From Pseudomonas capsici (GTDB lineage Bacteria; Pseudomonadota; Gammaproteobacteria; Pseudomonadales; Pseudomonadaceae): a DNA stretch of 64,000 nt. The position numbers were made by a program, and so were the translations under genes. Numbering within the stretch: the first letter of the stretch is position 1; each line of letters opens with the position of its first letter. The stretch is taken from the NCBI RefSeq assembly GCF_017165765.1, contig NZ_JAFGZD010000002.1:62001-126000 (forward strand), given 5' to 3'. This document shows positions 26,210-35,232 of this stretch, in pieces. The notes under the pieces are model-generated. The model did not search any database. It was not told the origin of the DNA and saw only the letters and a list, made by a program, of their open reading frames with translations.

Positions 26210-27244
26210 ATGGAAAGCACCGCTCTTGGCTTCCCTCCACTCACCATGGCCGTTTTCGTCGGCCTGGCCATCTCGGCCCTGGCCGTCGACATGTTTTCCC
26301 ATCGGGGAAACAAGCCGATCACATTGACCCAGGCTTCGGCCTGGTCGATTTTCTGGGTGGCAATCTCGCTGGCATTCGCCGGCTTCCTGTACGTTCAGCA
26401 CGGCTCCGAAGTCGCCACGCTGTTCGTGACCGGTTATGCACTGGAAAAAGTCCTGAGCGTCGATAACCTCTTCGTGTTCATGGCCTTGTTCGCCTGGTTC
26501 AAGATTCCTGATGGCCTGCGCCATCGCGTTCTGTACTGGGGCATCATCGGTGCCATCGTATTCCGCGGCATTTTCGTCGCCATCGGTACAGGCCTTCTGG
26601 CTCTGGGCCCGTGGGTCGAAGTGGTGTTCGCGGTAATCGTTGCCTGGACTGCAATCATGATGCTCCGGGCTGGCGATGACGACGACGAAGAAATCGACTA
26701 CTCCCAGCACATGGCCTATCGCTTTGCCAAGAAACTGTTCCCGGTATGGCCGAAACTGCACGGCAACAACTTCTTCGTAAGACGCGCAGTCCTGGAAGAA
26801 GAGATCAAGAAGCCAGAGAACAGCGGTATCACCCTGGCTGCCAAGGGCGCGATCTTCGCGACTCCTCTGTTCCTGTGTCTGGTCGTGGCTGAAATCTCCG
26901 ACGTACTGTTCGCCTTCGACTCCGTGCCGGCCATCATCGCCGTGAGCCGTGAGCCGCTGATCGTATTCTCGGCCATGCTGTTCGCAATCCTGGGCCTGCG
27001 TACCCTGTACTTCGTACTGGAAGCCCTGAAGCGCTATCTGGTTCACCTGGAGAAAGCGGTCATCGCGCTGCTGTTCTTCATCGCAATCAAGCTGGGTCTG
27101 AACGCAACCGACCACTTGTTCCATCATGGATACAGCATCAGCGCCAACACCAGTCTGCTGGTTGTGATGGTGGTGTTGGTCATCGGTATTGTCGCTAGCC
27201 TGCTCTTCCCGGGAAAAGACGAGTCGGCTGAAGAAAAAGCGTAA
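26210..27244 (+). CDS. terC: Integral membrane protein TerC
   Basis: A 344-residue protein with about nine membrane helices. Family motifs seen: EKVLSVDNLFVFMALF and VAEISDVLFAFDSVPAIIAVS, which hold the conserved in-membrane acidic residues, plus a cytoplasmic segment (RAGDDDDEEIDYS). TerC/Alx proteins are linked to manganese export and tellurite resistance. In the locus it should anchor TerB and the TerD-type proteins to the inner membrane. ATG 26210 has a TGAGGA site about 12 bases before it. Confidence 0.97.
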   Translation: MESTALGFPPLTMAVFVGLAISALAVDMFSHRGNKPITLTQASAWSIFWVAISLAFAGFLYVQHGSEVATLFVTGYALEKVLSVDNLFVFMALFAWFKIPDGLRHRVLYWGIIGAIVFRGIFVAIGTGLLALGPWVEVVFAVIVAWTAIMMLRAGDDDDEEIDYSQHMAYRFAKKLFPVWPKLHGNNFFVRRAVLEEEIKKPENSGITLAAKGAIFATPLFLCLVVAEISDVLFAFDSVPAIIAVSREPLIVFSAMLFAILGLRTLYFVLEALKRYLVHLEKAVIALLFFIAIKLGLNATDHLFHHGYSISANTSLLVVMVVLVIGIVASLLFPGKDESAEEKA

Positions 27245-27271
27245 ACACTGGAAAAAGGAGATAAACGAATC

Positions 27272-27847
27272 ATGGCTTTGACTCTGCAAAAAGGTGGCAA
27301 CCTTTCGCTGTCCAAAACCGACCCGACCTTGACCAATGTATTGATCGGCCTGGGCTGGGACCCGCGCGCCACTGACGGCCAGGAGTTTGACCTGGACGCC
27401 AGCGCATTCCTGCTGGGTGCCAATGGTAAAGTCCGCAGCGAAGCCGACTTCATTTTCTACAACCAGCTCAAGAGCGCCGATGGCTCCGTGGAGCATGCCG
27501 GTGACAACCGTACCGGCGCTGGCGACGGTGATGATGAAGTCGTGAAGGTCGATCTGACCCGCGTGCCTGCCGATGTCGAGAAAATCGTATTCGTCGTGAC
27601 CATTCACGAGGCCGACAGCCGCAAGCAGAACTTCGGTCAGGTGGGTGGTTCTTTCATCCGCGTCGTGAACGAGAAGTCCGGCTCTGAAATCGTTCGCTAC
27701 GATCTGGCCGAAGACGCTTCGACCGAAACCGCGATGATCTTCGCCGAGCTGTATCGCAATAACGGTGAGTGGAAATTCCGCGCCGTAGGCCAGGGTTACG
27801 CAGGTGGCCTGAAGGCTGTTGCCAACGCTCACGGTATGAATTTCTGA
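27272..27847 (+). CDS. terD: Calcium-binding stress protein TerD
   Basis: A 191-residue canonical Ter[16 protein letters not shown] start, [31 protein letters not shown] and [18 protein letters not shown]. The two acidic motifs bind two calcium ions in solved TerD structures. A GGAG ribosome binding site lies just before the start. It is closely related to the next gene, so the pair comes from an old duplication, as in other ter operons. Confidence 0.97.
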   Translation: MALTLQKGGNLSLSKTDPTLTNVLIGLGWDPRATDGQEFDLDASAFLLGANGKVRSEADFIFYNQLKSADGSVEHAGDNRTGAGDGDDEVVKVDLTRVPADVEKIVFVVTIHEADSRKQNFGQVGGSFIRVVNEKSGSEIVRYDLAEDASTETAMIFAELYRNNGEWKFRAVGQGYAGGLKAVANAHGMNF

Positions 27848-27887
27848 TTCCTACCCTTACTACTTCTTTTAGAAAAGGATTACGCAA

Positions 27888-28466
27888 ATGGCTGTAAGTC
27901 TGAGTAAAGGCGGTAACGTTTCCCTGTCCAAAGAGGCCCCTGGCCTGACCGAAGTCACCATCGGCCTGGGTTGGGACCCGCGTGTCACCGACGGCACCGA
28001 ATTCGACCTGGATGCTTCCGTTTTCATCGTGGGCGAGAACGGCAAGGTGCTGGACGACAGCGGCTTCATTTTCTACAACAACAAGAAGTCGGCTGACGGT
28101 TCGGTCGAGCACCTGGGCGACAACCGCTCCGGCGCTGGCGACGGCGACGACGAGTCTGTACTGGTCAAGCTGCCAAGCCTGAACGCTGCCGTGAAGAAGC
28201 TGGTTTTCGGCGTGACCATCCACTCGGCCGACGAGCGCAAGCAAAGCTTCGGTCAAGTGGCCAACGCCTACATCCGTGTTCTGAACAAGGCAGACGGCAA
28301 GGAAATCGCTCGTTACGACCTGTCGGAAGATGCATCGACTGAAACCGCGATGATCTTCGGCGAGCTGTATCGCCATGGCGACGAGTTCAAGTTCAAGGCC
28401 ATCGGCCAGGGCTTCGCAGGCGGCCTGAAGCCACTGGCAGAAGCACACGGCGTATCGATCGGCTAA
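27888..28466 (+). CDS. terE: Calcium-binding stress protein TerE (TerD paralogue)
   Basis: A 192-residue TerD-family protein, similar along its whole length to the preceding product, with EFDLDASVF and [14 protein letters not shown] calcium motifs and [19 protein letters not shown] near the end. An AAAAGGA ribosome binding site lies just upstream. It is the last gene of the rightward operon and is followed by a strong terminator. The terE label follows its position after terD; it could also be called terD2. Confidence 0.95.
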   Translation: MAVSLSKGGNVSLSKEAPGLTEVTIGLGWDPRVTDGTEFDLDASVFIVGENGKVLDDSGFIFYNNKKSADGSVEHLGDNRSGAGDGDDESVLVKLPSLNAAVKKLVFGVTIHSADERKQSFGQVANAYIRVLNKADGKEIARYDLSEDASTETAMIFGELYRHGDEFKFKAIGQGFAGGLKPLAEAHGVSIG

Positions 28467-28483
28467 ACCCGGTCAGCGTCATG

Positions 28484-28514
28484 AAAACCCCGCCAGCGAT
28501 GGCGGGGTTTTTTA
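28484..28514 (+). terminator. Terminator ending the rightward Ter operon
   Basis: AAAACCCCGCCA (28484-28495), a GCGA loop and TGGCGGGGTTTT (28500-28511) then more T form a 12-bp stem with a T tract, 17 bases after the terE stop. The A run on the left lets it also work for leftward transcription. Confidence 0.95.
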
Positions 28515-28561
28515 TTTGTGGAAGGGGCCTATGGTGGAAACTGGTGGCAGGGTCACAATCC

Positions 28562-28650
28562 GTGGGGGGGCCTTGGCCGCGACAGCCAGTGTGAAGGTAC
28601 TGAAAATGTATTGCCTGTAAGCGGGTCGTCGCGGCCAAGGCCCCTCCCAC
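28562..28650. repeat. REPIN-like inverted repeat pair, copy 1
   Basis: Arms at 28562-28583 and 28628-28650 are inverted copies built on CCTTGGCCGCGAC and GTCGCGGCCAAGG, closed by G-rich and C-rich ends. The total length is 89 bases. The core resembles the REP sequences common between genes of pseudomonads, and the same element recurs at 45434-45522. It lies between the ends of terE and the TerD-vWA gene. Confidence 0.85.
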
Positions 28651-28672
28651 AAGCGATAGATCGGGCTAAAAA

Positions 28673-29905
28673 CTACAGAATTCCCGCACCCTTGGCTGCC
28701 TTGAGCCAGTCTGGAAACTCTTCCATCAGCAAGTCGTAAAGCTTCTCTTCCGGGACCTCATCCAGTTGGTCCAGAGCAAAGAAATTGCAGTTATCCACAA
28801 CCCGTCCGGTCATGTCGTCGAGCTTTTCAAGAATTCCATAGCCGCGTCCGCCCAGGCCGACGAATTGCCAGAAGATCGGCAGTTTCGCCGCTTCGGTCAT
28901 CAGCCGAGTGATTTCCCTGTTCTGATGAACACCGCCATCGCTGATGAACAGAATGTAGATCGGTGTCCGGTCGCCTGATTGCTTGTAGTAGTCAATGACC
29001 ATGCGCATGGCCTTGGGCTCGTCATTGACCCTTGCACCCAGCTCCCAGTTCTTCCAGCCACCGTTGTCGGTCTGAATGAAGTCCTTGAAGTTGCCCAGCG
29101 ACACCGACGACAACTGGCAAGGCTGGGCCCCGAAAGCCCAGCAATCCAGTGCGCCGTCATCATCGAAATGCACTGCCAACGGGATCAGACGGTTGACCAC
29201 TTCCTGTACGTGGCCGCGACTGTATTGCGCATTCATGGAGCCGGAAGCATCCAGTACCAGGCCGACACGAGCCTTGGTGTCGGTCAGTCTGGCTTTCTCC
29301 AGGCTGACCTGAGCTTTTTTCGCCAGGCTGACCAGTTGTGGGGCTGCTTCAGCGATTTTCTTCTCCAGCGACACCCTTGTTGGAGCTGGCGCGGGAGCTT
29401 CGGCGATTTCGCCACCGAAGTGCACCACCAGAGCATCCAGTCCGGCGTTATAACCCTGCAGGTTGGATGCGATGCGCCATTCACCGTTCTTGCGATAGAG
29501 CTCAGTGACCATGATGGCTTTCTCGGCAGCGAAGGTTGCGCCAGAGAACTCGCCGCGAGCGACTTCGCGCCCGGCATCCTTGATGCTGAAATGGCTGGCC
29601 TGGATGTCGCTCATTGCCCCGATGCCATCGATGGACGCCGTGAACACCAGCCGGTCTATGGAGGCGGGCAGCCCGGCGAGGGCAATCTGAAAGTCGCCGC
29701 CGTTGATCTGCCTGACTCTGTTGCAAGGGCTGGCGGGCTGGTTGAAGAAAATCATGTAGCGGTCATCCGACAGCTTGCCTTGGGCATCAACACCGAAGCA
29801 GACGTAATCGATCACATGGGCGGACTTGATGTCGATGGATAGGGTGAGATCCGAGCCTTGAATCAGGCTGGAAAGCGGGATTCGCTGGCCTTGAGTGATT
29901 TGCAT
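28673..29905 (-). CDS. TerD-like domain fused to von Willebrand factor A domain (TerF-like)
   Basis: A 410-residue protein. Residues 1 to about 165 are TerD-like (MQITQGQRIPLSSL start, ELYRKNGEWRIASNLQGYNAGLD end) but lack DLDAS and GDNRTG, so calcium binding there is doubtful. A Lys/Ala-rich linker follows, then from about residue 215 a vWA domain with the MIDAS motif DASGSM and FISDGGVHQNREIT. Proteins of this layout are called TerF or TerY-like and bind metals and partners. It is transcribed towards terE. An upstream neighbour (GYF-AIM24) ends 46 bases away in the same direction. Confidence 0.92.
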   Translation of the reverse strand: MQITQGQRIPLSSLIQGSDLTLSIDIKSAHVIDYVCFGVDAQGKLSDDRYMIFFNQPASPCNRVRQINGGDFQIALAGLPASIDRLVFTASIDGIGAMSDIQASHFSIKDAGREVARGEFSGATFAAEKAIMVTELYRKNGEWRIASNLQGYNAGLDALVVHFGGEIAEAPAPAPTRVSLEKKIAEAAPQLVSLAKKAQVSLEKARLTDTKARVGLVLDASGSMNAQYSRGHVQEVVNRLIPLAVHFDDDGALDCWAFGAQPCQLSSVSLGNFKDFIQTDNGGWKNWELGARVNDEPKAMRMVIDYYKQSGDRTPIYILFISDGGVHQNREITRLMTEAAKLPIFWQFVGLGGRGYGILEKLDDMTGRVVDNCNFFALDQLDEVPEEKLYDLLMEEFPDWLKAAKGAGIL

Positions 29906-29951
29906 GTCTCTTCCTTGTGCATTCGGGGGCTGCCTGCGGCCCCGGGATTGT

Positions 29952-31034
29952 TCAGCGCTCGCTGCGTGCCACTCCGGCAGGGCTGGCCGCCAGCATGCGT
30001 CCGGCCAGGCGCGAGAAAGGCAGGCTTTGCAGCCATACCGTGCCGGGGCCTGTCAGTTTTGCGAAGAACACGCCTTCACCGCCAAACAGCATCGATTTGA
30101 TACCGCCGACCATGCGGATGTCGTAATCGACGCTTTGGGTCATGGCTGCCAGGCACCCGGTATCCACATCCAGAGATTCGCCTGCCGCCAGCTCGATCTT
30201 GCGCACGGTACCGCCCATGTGCACAAAAACCCAGCCGTCACCCTCCAGCTTCTGCAGCACGAAACCCTCGCCGCCAAACAGGCCGGTGAGGATTTTCTTC
30301 TGGAGCTGGATACCGATGGAAACGCCTTTGGCTCCGGCCAGGAAACTGTCCTTCTGACAGATCAGCTTGCCGCCGAAGTCGCGCAGGTGCAGGGGCAGGA
30401 TGGTGCCGGGGTAGGGCGCGGCGAATGCGACGCGACCCTTGCCGGAGCCTTGTTGCGAGAACACGGTGGTGAACAGGCTTTCACCGGTGAGCATGCGCTT
30501 GCCCGCGCCGAAGAGCGAACCCAGCAGCCCTGAAGACTGGCTGCTGCCATCGCCAAAGATGGTTTCCATCTGCACGTCGCAGGTCTTGTACATCATCGAA
30601 CCGGCCTCGGCCACGGCGCTTTCGCCACGGTCCAGTTCCAGTTCGACGAACTGCGTTTCGCTGCCGTAGAGCTTGAAGTCCACGCCATCGGTGGCTTGCC
30701 CGGAGCCAAACCCGCTTGAAGTGCCTGGGTCGGGAGTGAACGAAGGTCGTCTGCTGGCCGATGCAACTGCTGGTGCAGGTGTTGGAGCAGGAGCAGCATG
30801 GGCGGGCAGGGCCGCTGGCCGGGGCTGGATCATGTCGGGCGTCGGGTCCGGGAAGGGCGTGACGCCATCCTTCTTCATGGCCCGAACTTCCTGGACCTGA
30901 TAAATCGGCTGCCAGTCCGGCATGCCTTGTTTCCAGCACCATGCGCCCGGCGCTTCGCGAGCGATAAGTCGGGCCGCTGCTGCGTCCATGGGGCCGAGCT
31001 GCTTGCCCGCATTCACTACGAACCATTGTTCCAA
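29952..31034 (-). CDS. GYF_2 domain plus AIM24/TIGR00266 family protein
   Basis: A 360-residue fusion. Residues 1 to about 55 (WFVVNAGKQLGPMDAAAARL with later WCWKQGMPDWQPI) match the GYF_2 peptide-binding domain. A Pro-Ala-rich linker follows, then from about residue 115 the AIM24/TIGR00266 beta-barrel domain (VELELDRGESAVAEAGSMM, ILTGLFGGEGFVLQKLEGDG, GGIKSMLFGGEGVFFAKLTGPG). AIM24 relatives bind membranes or scaffold complexes and occur in Ter loci. It begins 34 bases after nadC ends, in the same direction, so it may be read from the nadC promoter or its own. Confidence 0.88.
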   Translation of the reverse strand: MEQWFVVNAGKQLGPMDAAAARLIAREAPGAWCWKQGMPDWQPIYQVQEVRAMKKDGVTPFPDPTPDMIQPRPAALPAHAAPAPTPAPAVASASRRPSFTPDPGTSSGFGSGQATDGVDFKLYGSETQFVELELDRGESAVAEAGSMMYKTCDVQMETIFGDGSSQSSGLLGSLFGAGKRMLTGESLFTTVFSQQGSGKGRVAFAAPYPGTILPLHLRDFGGKLICQKDSFLAGAKGVSIGIQLQKKILTGLFGGEGFVLQKLEGDGWVFVHMGGTVRKIELAAGESLDVDTGCLAAMTQSVDYDIRMVGGIKSMLFGGEGVFFAKLTGPGTVWLQSLPFSRLAGRMLAASPAGVARSER

Positions 31035-31068
31035 GATGACGGCTCCTCTCTCTCGAGTTGTGTGCAGG

Positions 31069-31917
31069 TCAGAGACTCAAGCGCATGGACAGGTCCACCG
31101 CTTTCACATCCTTGGTCATCGCGCCAATGGAGATATAGTCGACGCCGGTTTCGGCAATCACTCGCAAGGTGTCGTCATTGATACCGCCGCTGGCTTCGAG
31201 TTTGGCGCGTCCTGCTGTCAGACGGACTGCCTCGCGCATGTCATCCAGGCTCAATTCGTCGAGCATGATGATATCGGCACCGGCTTCGAGCGCCTGTTTG
31301 AGTTCGTTCAGGCTTTCCACTTCGACTTCCACCGGCTTGCCGGGGGCGATCTTGTGCGCGGCGGCCACGGCCTGGGCAATGCCGCCGCAGGCAGCAATGT
31401 GGTTTTCCTTGATCAGGAAGGCATCGTACAGACCGATGCGATGGTTATGGCAGCCGCCACAGGTTACGGCATATTTCTGCGCCAGACGCAGGCCGGGCAG
31501 AGTCTTGCGGGTGTCGAGCAGTTTGACCTGAGTATCGCTCACCATGTCGGCATAGTGCTGCGCACGGGTGGCGACGCCTGAAAGCAGTTGCAGGAAATTG
31601 AGCGCGCTGCGCTCGCCCGTCAGCAGCGAGCGGGCCGGACCTTCCAGATGAAACAGCGCCTGATTGGGGCTGACCCGGTCGCCATCGGCCACTTGCCAGT
31701 GCACCGCAACCCGTGGATCGAGTTGACGAAAAACCGTATCGACCCATGCCGTACCCGCGATCACGGCGGCGTCGCGAGAAATGATGGTGGCCTTGGCCAG
31801 CCGCTCCTGCGGAATCAATTGAGCGGTGATATCGCCACTGCCGACGTCTTCGAGCAATGCACGCCGCACATTGGCTTCTATTTCGGCTGTCAGGTCGGCG
31901 AGTCGTAAATTCGGCAT
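31069..31917 (-). CDS. nadC: Nicotinate-nucleotide pyrophosphorylase (carboxylating)
   Basis: A 282-residue quinolinate phosphoribosyltransferase that makes nicotinate mononucleotide from quinolinate and PRPP in NAD synthesis. Family motifs: [16 protein letters not shown] near the N terminus, [19 protein letters not shown] with the PRPP-binding Arg and Lys, [20 protein letters not shown], and [29 protein letters not shown]. The start MPNLRL at 31917 gives the length usual for Pseudomonas NadC. In P. aeruginosa this gene adjoins pilA; here about 15 kb separates them. Confidence 0.98.
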   Translation of the reverse strand: MPNLRLADLTAEIEANVRRALLEDVGSGDITAQLIPQERLAKATIISRDAAVIAGTAWVDTVFRQLDPRVAVHWQVADGDRVSPNQALFHLEGPARSLLTGERSALNFLQLLSGVATRAQHYADMVSDTQVKLLDTRKTLPGLRLAQKYAVTCGGCHNHRIGLYDAFLIKENHIAACGGIAQAVAAAHKIAPGKPVEVEVESLNELKQALEAGADIIMLDELSLDDMREAVRLTAGRAKLEASGGINDDTLRVIAETGVDYISIGAMTKDVKAVDLSMRLSL

Positions 31918-32263
31918 AGCAGGCTCCACTAACAAAGTCGCAGGAGTATAAGGCACCGCACCTTCGTAACCCACCTGTCCGGCTTGTCCTGTCCGCAAAG
32001 TGTGCTGTTGGTCGGTTTTGTAAATTCCTTTGCGATATATGTCGATTGGCGTTGTCTATCGCTGCACATCCCCTGATCTGTAATGCGCTTGTTACAAGGC
32101 GCAATACTTCGCTGGCGTTCCGTACAAGTTTTGAAAGATAATCCGACTTGTATTTGACGTCATAGCTTTGACGTAGCGCGAAGACCATGGGGATCGCTTC
32201 ACAGGCGAAGGTTGCAAACCGCGTTTGTGATGGGATTAAAGCCGTTTCCTGTCTGGGGGTTTG
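31918..32263. other. Intergenic region between divergent nadC and the DUF1631 gene
   Basis: 346 bases without a convincing gene. It must hold both promoters, but no strong -35/-10 pair stands out. A palindrome CTTGTTACAAG (32088-32098), flanked by GCG and GCGC, is the best operator-like site. TTGACGT occurs twice near 32150-32175. Confidence 0.5.
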
Positions 32264-34519
32264 ATGCAAAACGACGAAAACGTTGTGCCGTTGAGCAAGG
32301 GAATTCCTGCCCAGGGTACAAGTACGCCTTTGGCCCGGCTGCCCGTCGTGTTGTTGCAGGTGCGTGATAAAGCCGCACAGCAGCTCAAGGATGCCTTGCA
32401 GGCGCTGTTCGACAACGCTGACGACACCCTGTTCGAGATGGCCGACCGCGCTGTCAGTAATACTGACCAGAACCTGTTTTTCGAGGCCATGCGCGATTTG
32501 CGCCTCAAGCGCAAAAGCATCGAGCGGGCGTTTCTCGACAAGTTCTACGAATCTTTCCTGGCGCTGGGCCAGTACCAGATCACCGAGCCCGTGCTGCCGG
32601 CAGCGGTCGCGTTCGACAAGCTGTCGCTTGTGCCTAACGACGAGCTGGAAAAAACCGTAGCCGTCGATTCGATGGTCGCCAAGGTCATTAGCCGCGATGG
32701 CGTTGCCCTGAGCCAGCTGACGGCGCGCCTGAACGAGCTGATTCCCCAGCCGATCACTGTCGACACCAACCCCATGGGGCCGGCAATGCTGTGCAACTTC
32801 TTCCTGCAGGCCAAGCGCAGCCTGGGGGTCGAGATCAAGGTCAAGCTGATCGTTCTCAAGCTGTTCGAGAAATACATCCTGACCAACATCGATCACCTGT
32901 ATGGCGAAGCCAACCAGTTGTTGATCGCCACCGGCATCCTGCCCGAAATGAAAGCCTTGCCTGCCCGTCGCTCTTCCGACCGGCCTGCTCCCAGGGCGCG
33001 GCCCAGCGAACTGTCCGATCCGGCACTGGCGCAGGCGGCGGACAAGCTCGACAAGGGGGTGCTCGAAGTGTTTTCGGCGCTGCAGGAGCTCTTGCTGCAA
33101 GTGCGCGGCAACCTGACTCCGCGTCATGGCCCGAGCTCTGAGGTGCGCCCCATCTCCAGCAAGGACCTGCTGCGTCTGCTTTCGCATCTGCAGCAATATG
33201 TGCCGACCTCGGATGCCCCCGAAGATTTCGATCTGCGTAACCAGCTCGAGCAACTGCTGACCCGTGTCAGCGTCAAGAGCGGTAAATCTCGCAGTGTCGG
33301 TGCCGGCGATGAGGATGTGATCAACCTGATCGCCATGCTGTTCGAATTCATTCTCGATGACCGCAACCTGCCGCATTCGCTGCGGGCGCTGATCGGGCGT
33401 CTGCAGATTCCGATGCTCAAGGTCGCCGTGATCGACAAGAGCTTCTTCAGCCGTGGCAGCCATCCGGCCCGCCGCCTGCTCAACGAAATCGCCACTGCTG
33501 CACTGGGCTGGGGCGGGCGCGATGACTATCAGCGCGACTCGCTGTACATGCGTGTCGACCAGATCGTGCAGCGTCTGCTCAACGACTTCGTCGACGACCC
33601 GGCGATTTTCTCCGAACTGCTGGCTGACTTCCTGGCCTTCACCAGCGACGAGCGCCGCCGTAGCGAGCTGCTTGAGCAGCGTACCCGTGATGCCGAAGAA
33701 GGCCGCACCCGTGCCGAGCTGGCGCGTCAGTTGGTTCAGCATGAACTCAACCAGCGCTTGCTGGGCAAAACCCTGCCCGAAGCGGTAGTACGCCTGCTGG
33801 AGCAGGCCTGGAGCAAGGTACTGCTGCTGACCTGTCTCAAGCATGGCGAAGGTTCGAGCGAGTGGCTGGCCGGATTGCAGGCCATGGACGACCTGATCTG
33901 GAGTGTTGAACTGCACGAAGACCCGGAAGCGCGGCAGAAGCTGCTCGAACTGGTTCCGGGCCTGCTCAAGTCATTGCGCGAGGGGCTGACCAGCGCCGCC
34001 TTTGACCCATTCGCCACCAGCGAGTTTTTCAGCCAGTTGGAAGTGCTTCATGTGCAGGCTTTCCAGCACTTCTCCCGCTTGCAGGACGTGCAAGGCGATG
34101 AGCTTCAGAGTGCAGATGCATTGACTGAAGTTGAGCCTGCCGAAGGCCCGGCCATGATGGTCGTGATGGAAGAGATCGTCCTGACTGCGCCGGACGAGCC
34201 GTTGAGCAATGAAAGTGTCCTGCAATTGCCCAACGACGATGCCGGTCTGCAGATGGTCGACAAGCTGCGCGTGGGCAACTGGGTCGAGATCCAGGAAGAC
34301 GAAGAGAACAAGTTGCGTTGCAAACTCACGGCTATCGTCGAGCCTTCCGGACGCTACGTGTTCGTCAACCGCACCGGCATGAAGGTGCTGGAAAAGTCCC
34401 GCATGGGGCTGGCCATCGAATTGCGTCGCGGCACCATCCGCATCCTCGACGATGCCTTGCTGTTCGACCGGGCACTGGAGTCGGTGATCAGCAGTCTGCG
34501 CAAGCTCAAGGGCTCATAA
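32264..34519 (+). CDS. DUF1631 family protein
   Basis: A 751-residue, mostly helical, soluble protein without signal peptide or membrane helix. The bulk matches DUF1631, seen for example in DLRLKRKSIERAFLDKFYESF near the N terminus and VNLIAMLFEFILDD-like, here as VINLIAMLFEFILDD, in the middle. The C-terminal 90 residues (LRVGNWVEIQEDEENKLRCK, RYVFVNRTGMKVLEKSR) form a small beta-rich domain that looks PilZ-like, but the PilZ RxxxR and DxSxxG motifs are not visible. Function unknown. It keeps its place between nadC and ampD as in P. aeruginosa. ATG 32264 follows a G-rich site. Confidence 0.88.
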   Translation: MQNDENVVPLSKGIPAQGTSTPLARLPVVLLQVRDKAAQQLKDALQALFDNADDTLFEMADRAVSNTDQNLFFEAMRDLRLKRKSIERAFLDKFYESFLALGQYQITEPVLPAAVAFDKLSLVPNDELEKTVAVDSMVAKVISRDGVALSQLTARLNELIPQPITVDTNPMGPAMLCNFFLQAKRSLGVEIKVKLIVLKLFEKYILTNIDHLYGEANQLLIATGILPEMKALPARRSSDRPAPRARPSELSDPALAQAADKLDKGVLEVFSALQELLLQVRGNLTPRHGPSSEVRPISSKDLLRLLSHLQQYVPTSDAPEDFDLRNQLEQLLTRVSVKSGKSRSVGAGDEDVINLIAMLFEFILDDRNLPHSLRALIGRLQIPMLKVAVIDKSFFSRGSHPARRLLNEIATAALGWGGRDDYQRDSLYMRVDQIVQRLLNDFVDDPAIFSELLADFLAFTSDERRRSELLEQRTRDAEEGRTRAELARQLVQHELNQRLLGKTLPEAVVRLLEQAWSKVLLLTCLKHGEGSSEWLAGLQAMDDLIWSVELHEDPEARQKLLELVPGLLKSLREGLTSAAFDPFATSEFFSQLEVLHVQAFQHFSRLQDVQGDELQSADALTEVEPAEGPAMMVVMEEIVLTAPDEPLSNESVLQLPNDDAGLQMVDKLRVGNWVEIQEDEENKLRCKLTAIVEPSGRYVFVNRTGMKVLEKSRMGLAIELRRGTIRILDDALLFDRALESVISSLRKLKGS

Positions 34520-34529
34520 GGCCCGCAGG

Positions 34530-34560
34530 AGGAGGGGATGCCTGCCAGGGTGCCCCTCCT
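34530..34560 (+). other. Hairpin after the DUF1631 gene
   Basis: AGGAGGGG (34530-34537) can pair with CCCCTCCT (34553-34560) 10 bases after the stop. No T tract follows, so it is only a possible terminator or 3' stabilising structure. Confidence 0.35.
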
Positions 34561-34588
34561 GTCTGGGTGCAGCGCCTGAAAAAATGTC

Positions 34589-34609
34589 TTCGCGAATGAA
34601 TTCGTTCCT
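34589..34609. repeat. Short REP-like palindrome
   Basis: TTCGCGAATGAATTCGTTCC is an imperfect palindrome of the type repeated between pseudomonad genes. Similar sequence occurs at 48090-48109 and partly near 16195-16225. A single element, no paired arm seen. Confidence 0.45.
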
Positions 34610-34668
34610 GTCTCCGATTCTGTTTGGGCATACTTGTGCCCATCGACCTCGTTCTTCAAGGAGCCTTC

Positions 34669-35217
34669 ATGCAGTTGGACCCCGCAAGCGGTTGGTGTGA
34701 CAACGTACGGCATTGCCCGTCACCCAATTTCAATGCGCGACCCGAGGGTGAGATCTCGCTGCTGGTGATCCACAACATCAGCCTGCCGCCTGCTCAATTC
34801 AAGACGGGCAAGGTCCAGGCGTTTTTTCAGAACCGGCTGGATATCACCGAGCATCCCTATTTCGAAGGCATTGCCGACCTGCGTGTCTCAGCGCATTTTC
34901 TGATCGAGCGTGATGGCGAGGTGACTCAGTTCGTCTCATGTCTTGACCGGGCATGGCATGCTGGCGTTTCCTGTTTCCAGGAGCGTGAAGCCTGTAATGA
35001 CTTTTCCATCGGTATCGAACTGGAAGGCACGGATGACCAGCCCTTTACCGATGCGCAATATGCCGCCTTGATCGATCTGACGCGCCAGTTGCGTCAGGCA
35101 TTTGTGGCAATCACGCCCGAGCGCATTTGTGGGCACAGCGATATCGCACCCGGACGCAAGACCGATCCGGGGCCATGTTTCGACTGGGCTCGTTTTAAAG
35201 CCGCCTTGCAGGACTGA
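34669..35217 (+). CDS. ampD: 1,6-anhydro-N-acetylmuramyl-L-alanine amidase AmpD
   Basis: A 182-residue cytoplasmic zinc amidase that removes the peptide from anhydro-muropeptides in cell-wall recycling and so keeps AmpR-controlled beta-lactamase low. Zinc ligands are visible as His35 (LLVIHN), His156 (CGHSD) and Asp166 (KTDPG), with GIELEG holding the conserved Glu. AAGGAG lies 5 bases before ATG 34669; the upstream part of the frame has no ribosome binding site. It is followed by ampE after 15 bases, the conserved ampDE operon. Confidence 0.98.
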   Translation: MQLDPASGWCDNVRHCPSPNFNARPEGEISLLVIHNISLPPAQFKTGKVQAFFQNRLDITEHPYFEGIADLRVSAHFLIERDGEVTQFVSCLDRAWHAGVSCFQEREACNDFSIGIELEGTDDQPFTDAQYAALIDLTRQLRQAFVAITPERICGHSDIAPGRKTDPGPCFDWARFKAALQD

Positions 35218-35232
35218 AGTGAGGATCAAGCG

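Noticed and set aside
25958..27832. 624-codon minus-strand frame
   Set aside because: It lies opposite terB, terC and terD, which have clear motifs and ribosome binding sites; the translation is low-complexity His/Gln/Asp.
31445..33916. 823-codon minus-strand frame across nadC and the DUF1631 gene
   Set aside because: Shadow of the DUF1631 gene; its tail only re-reads nadC in another frame.
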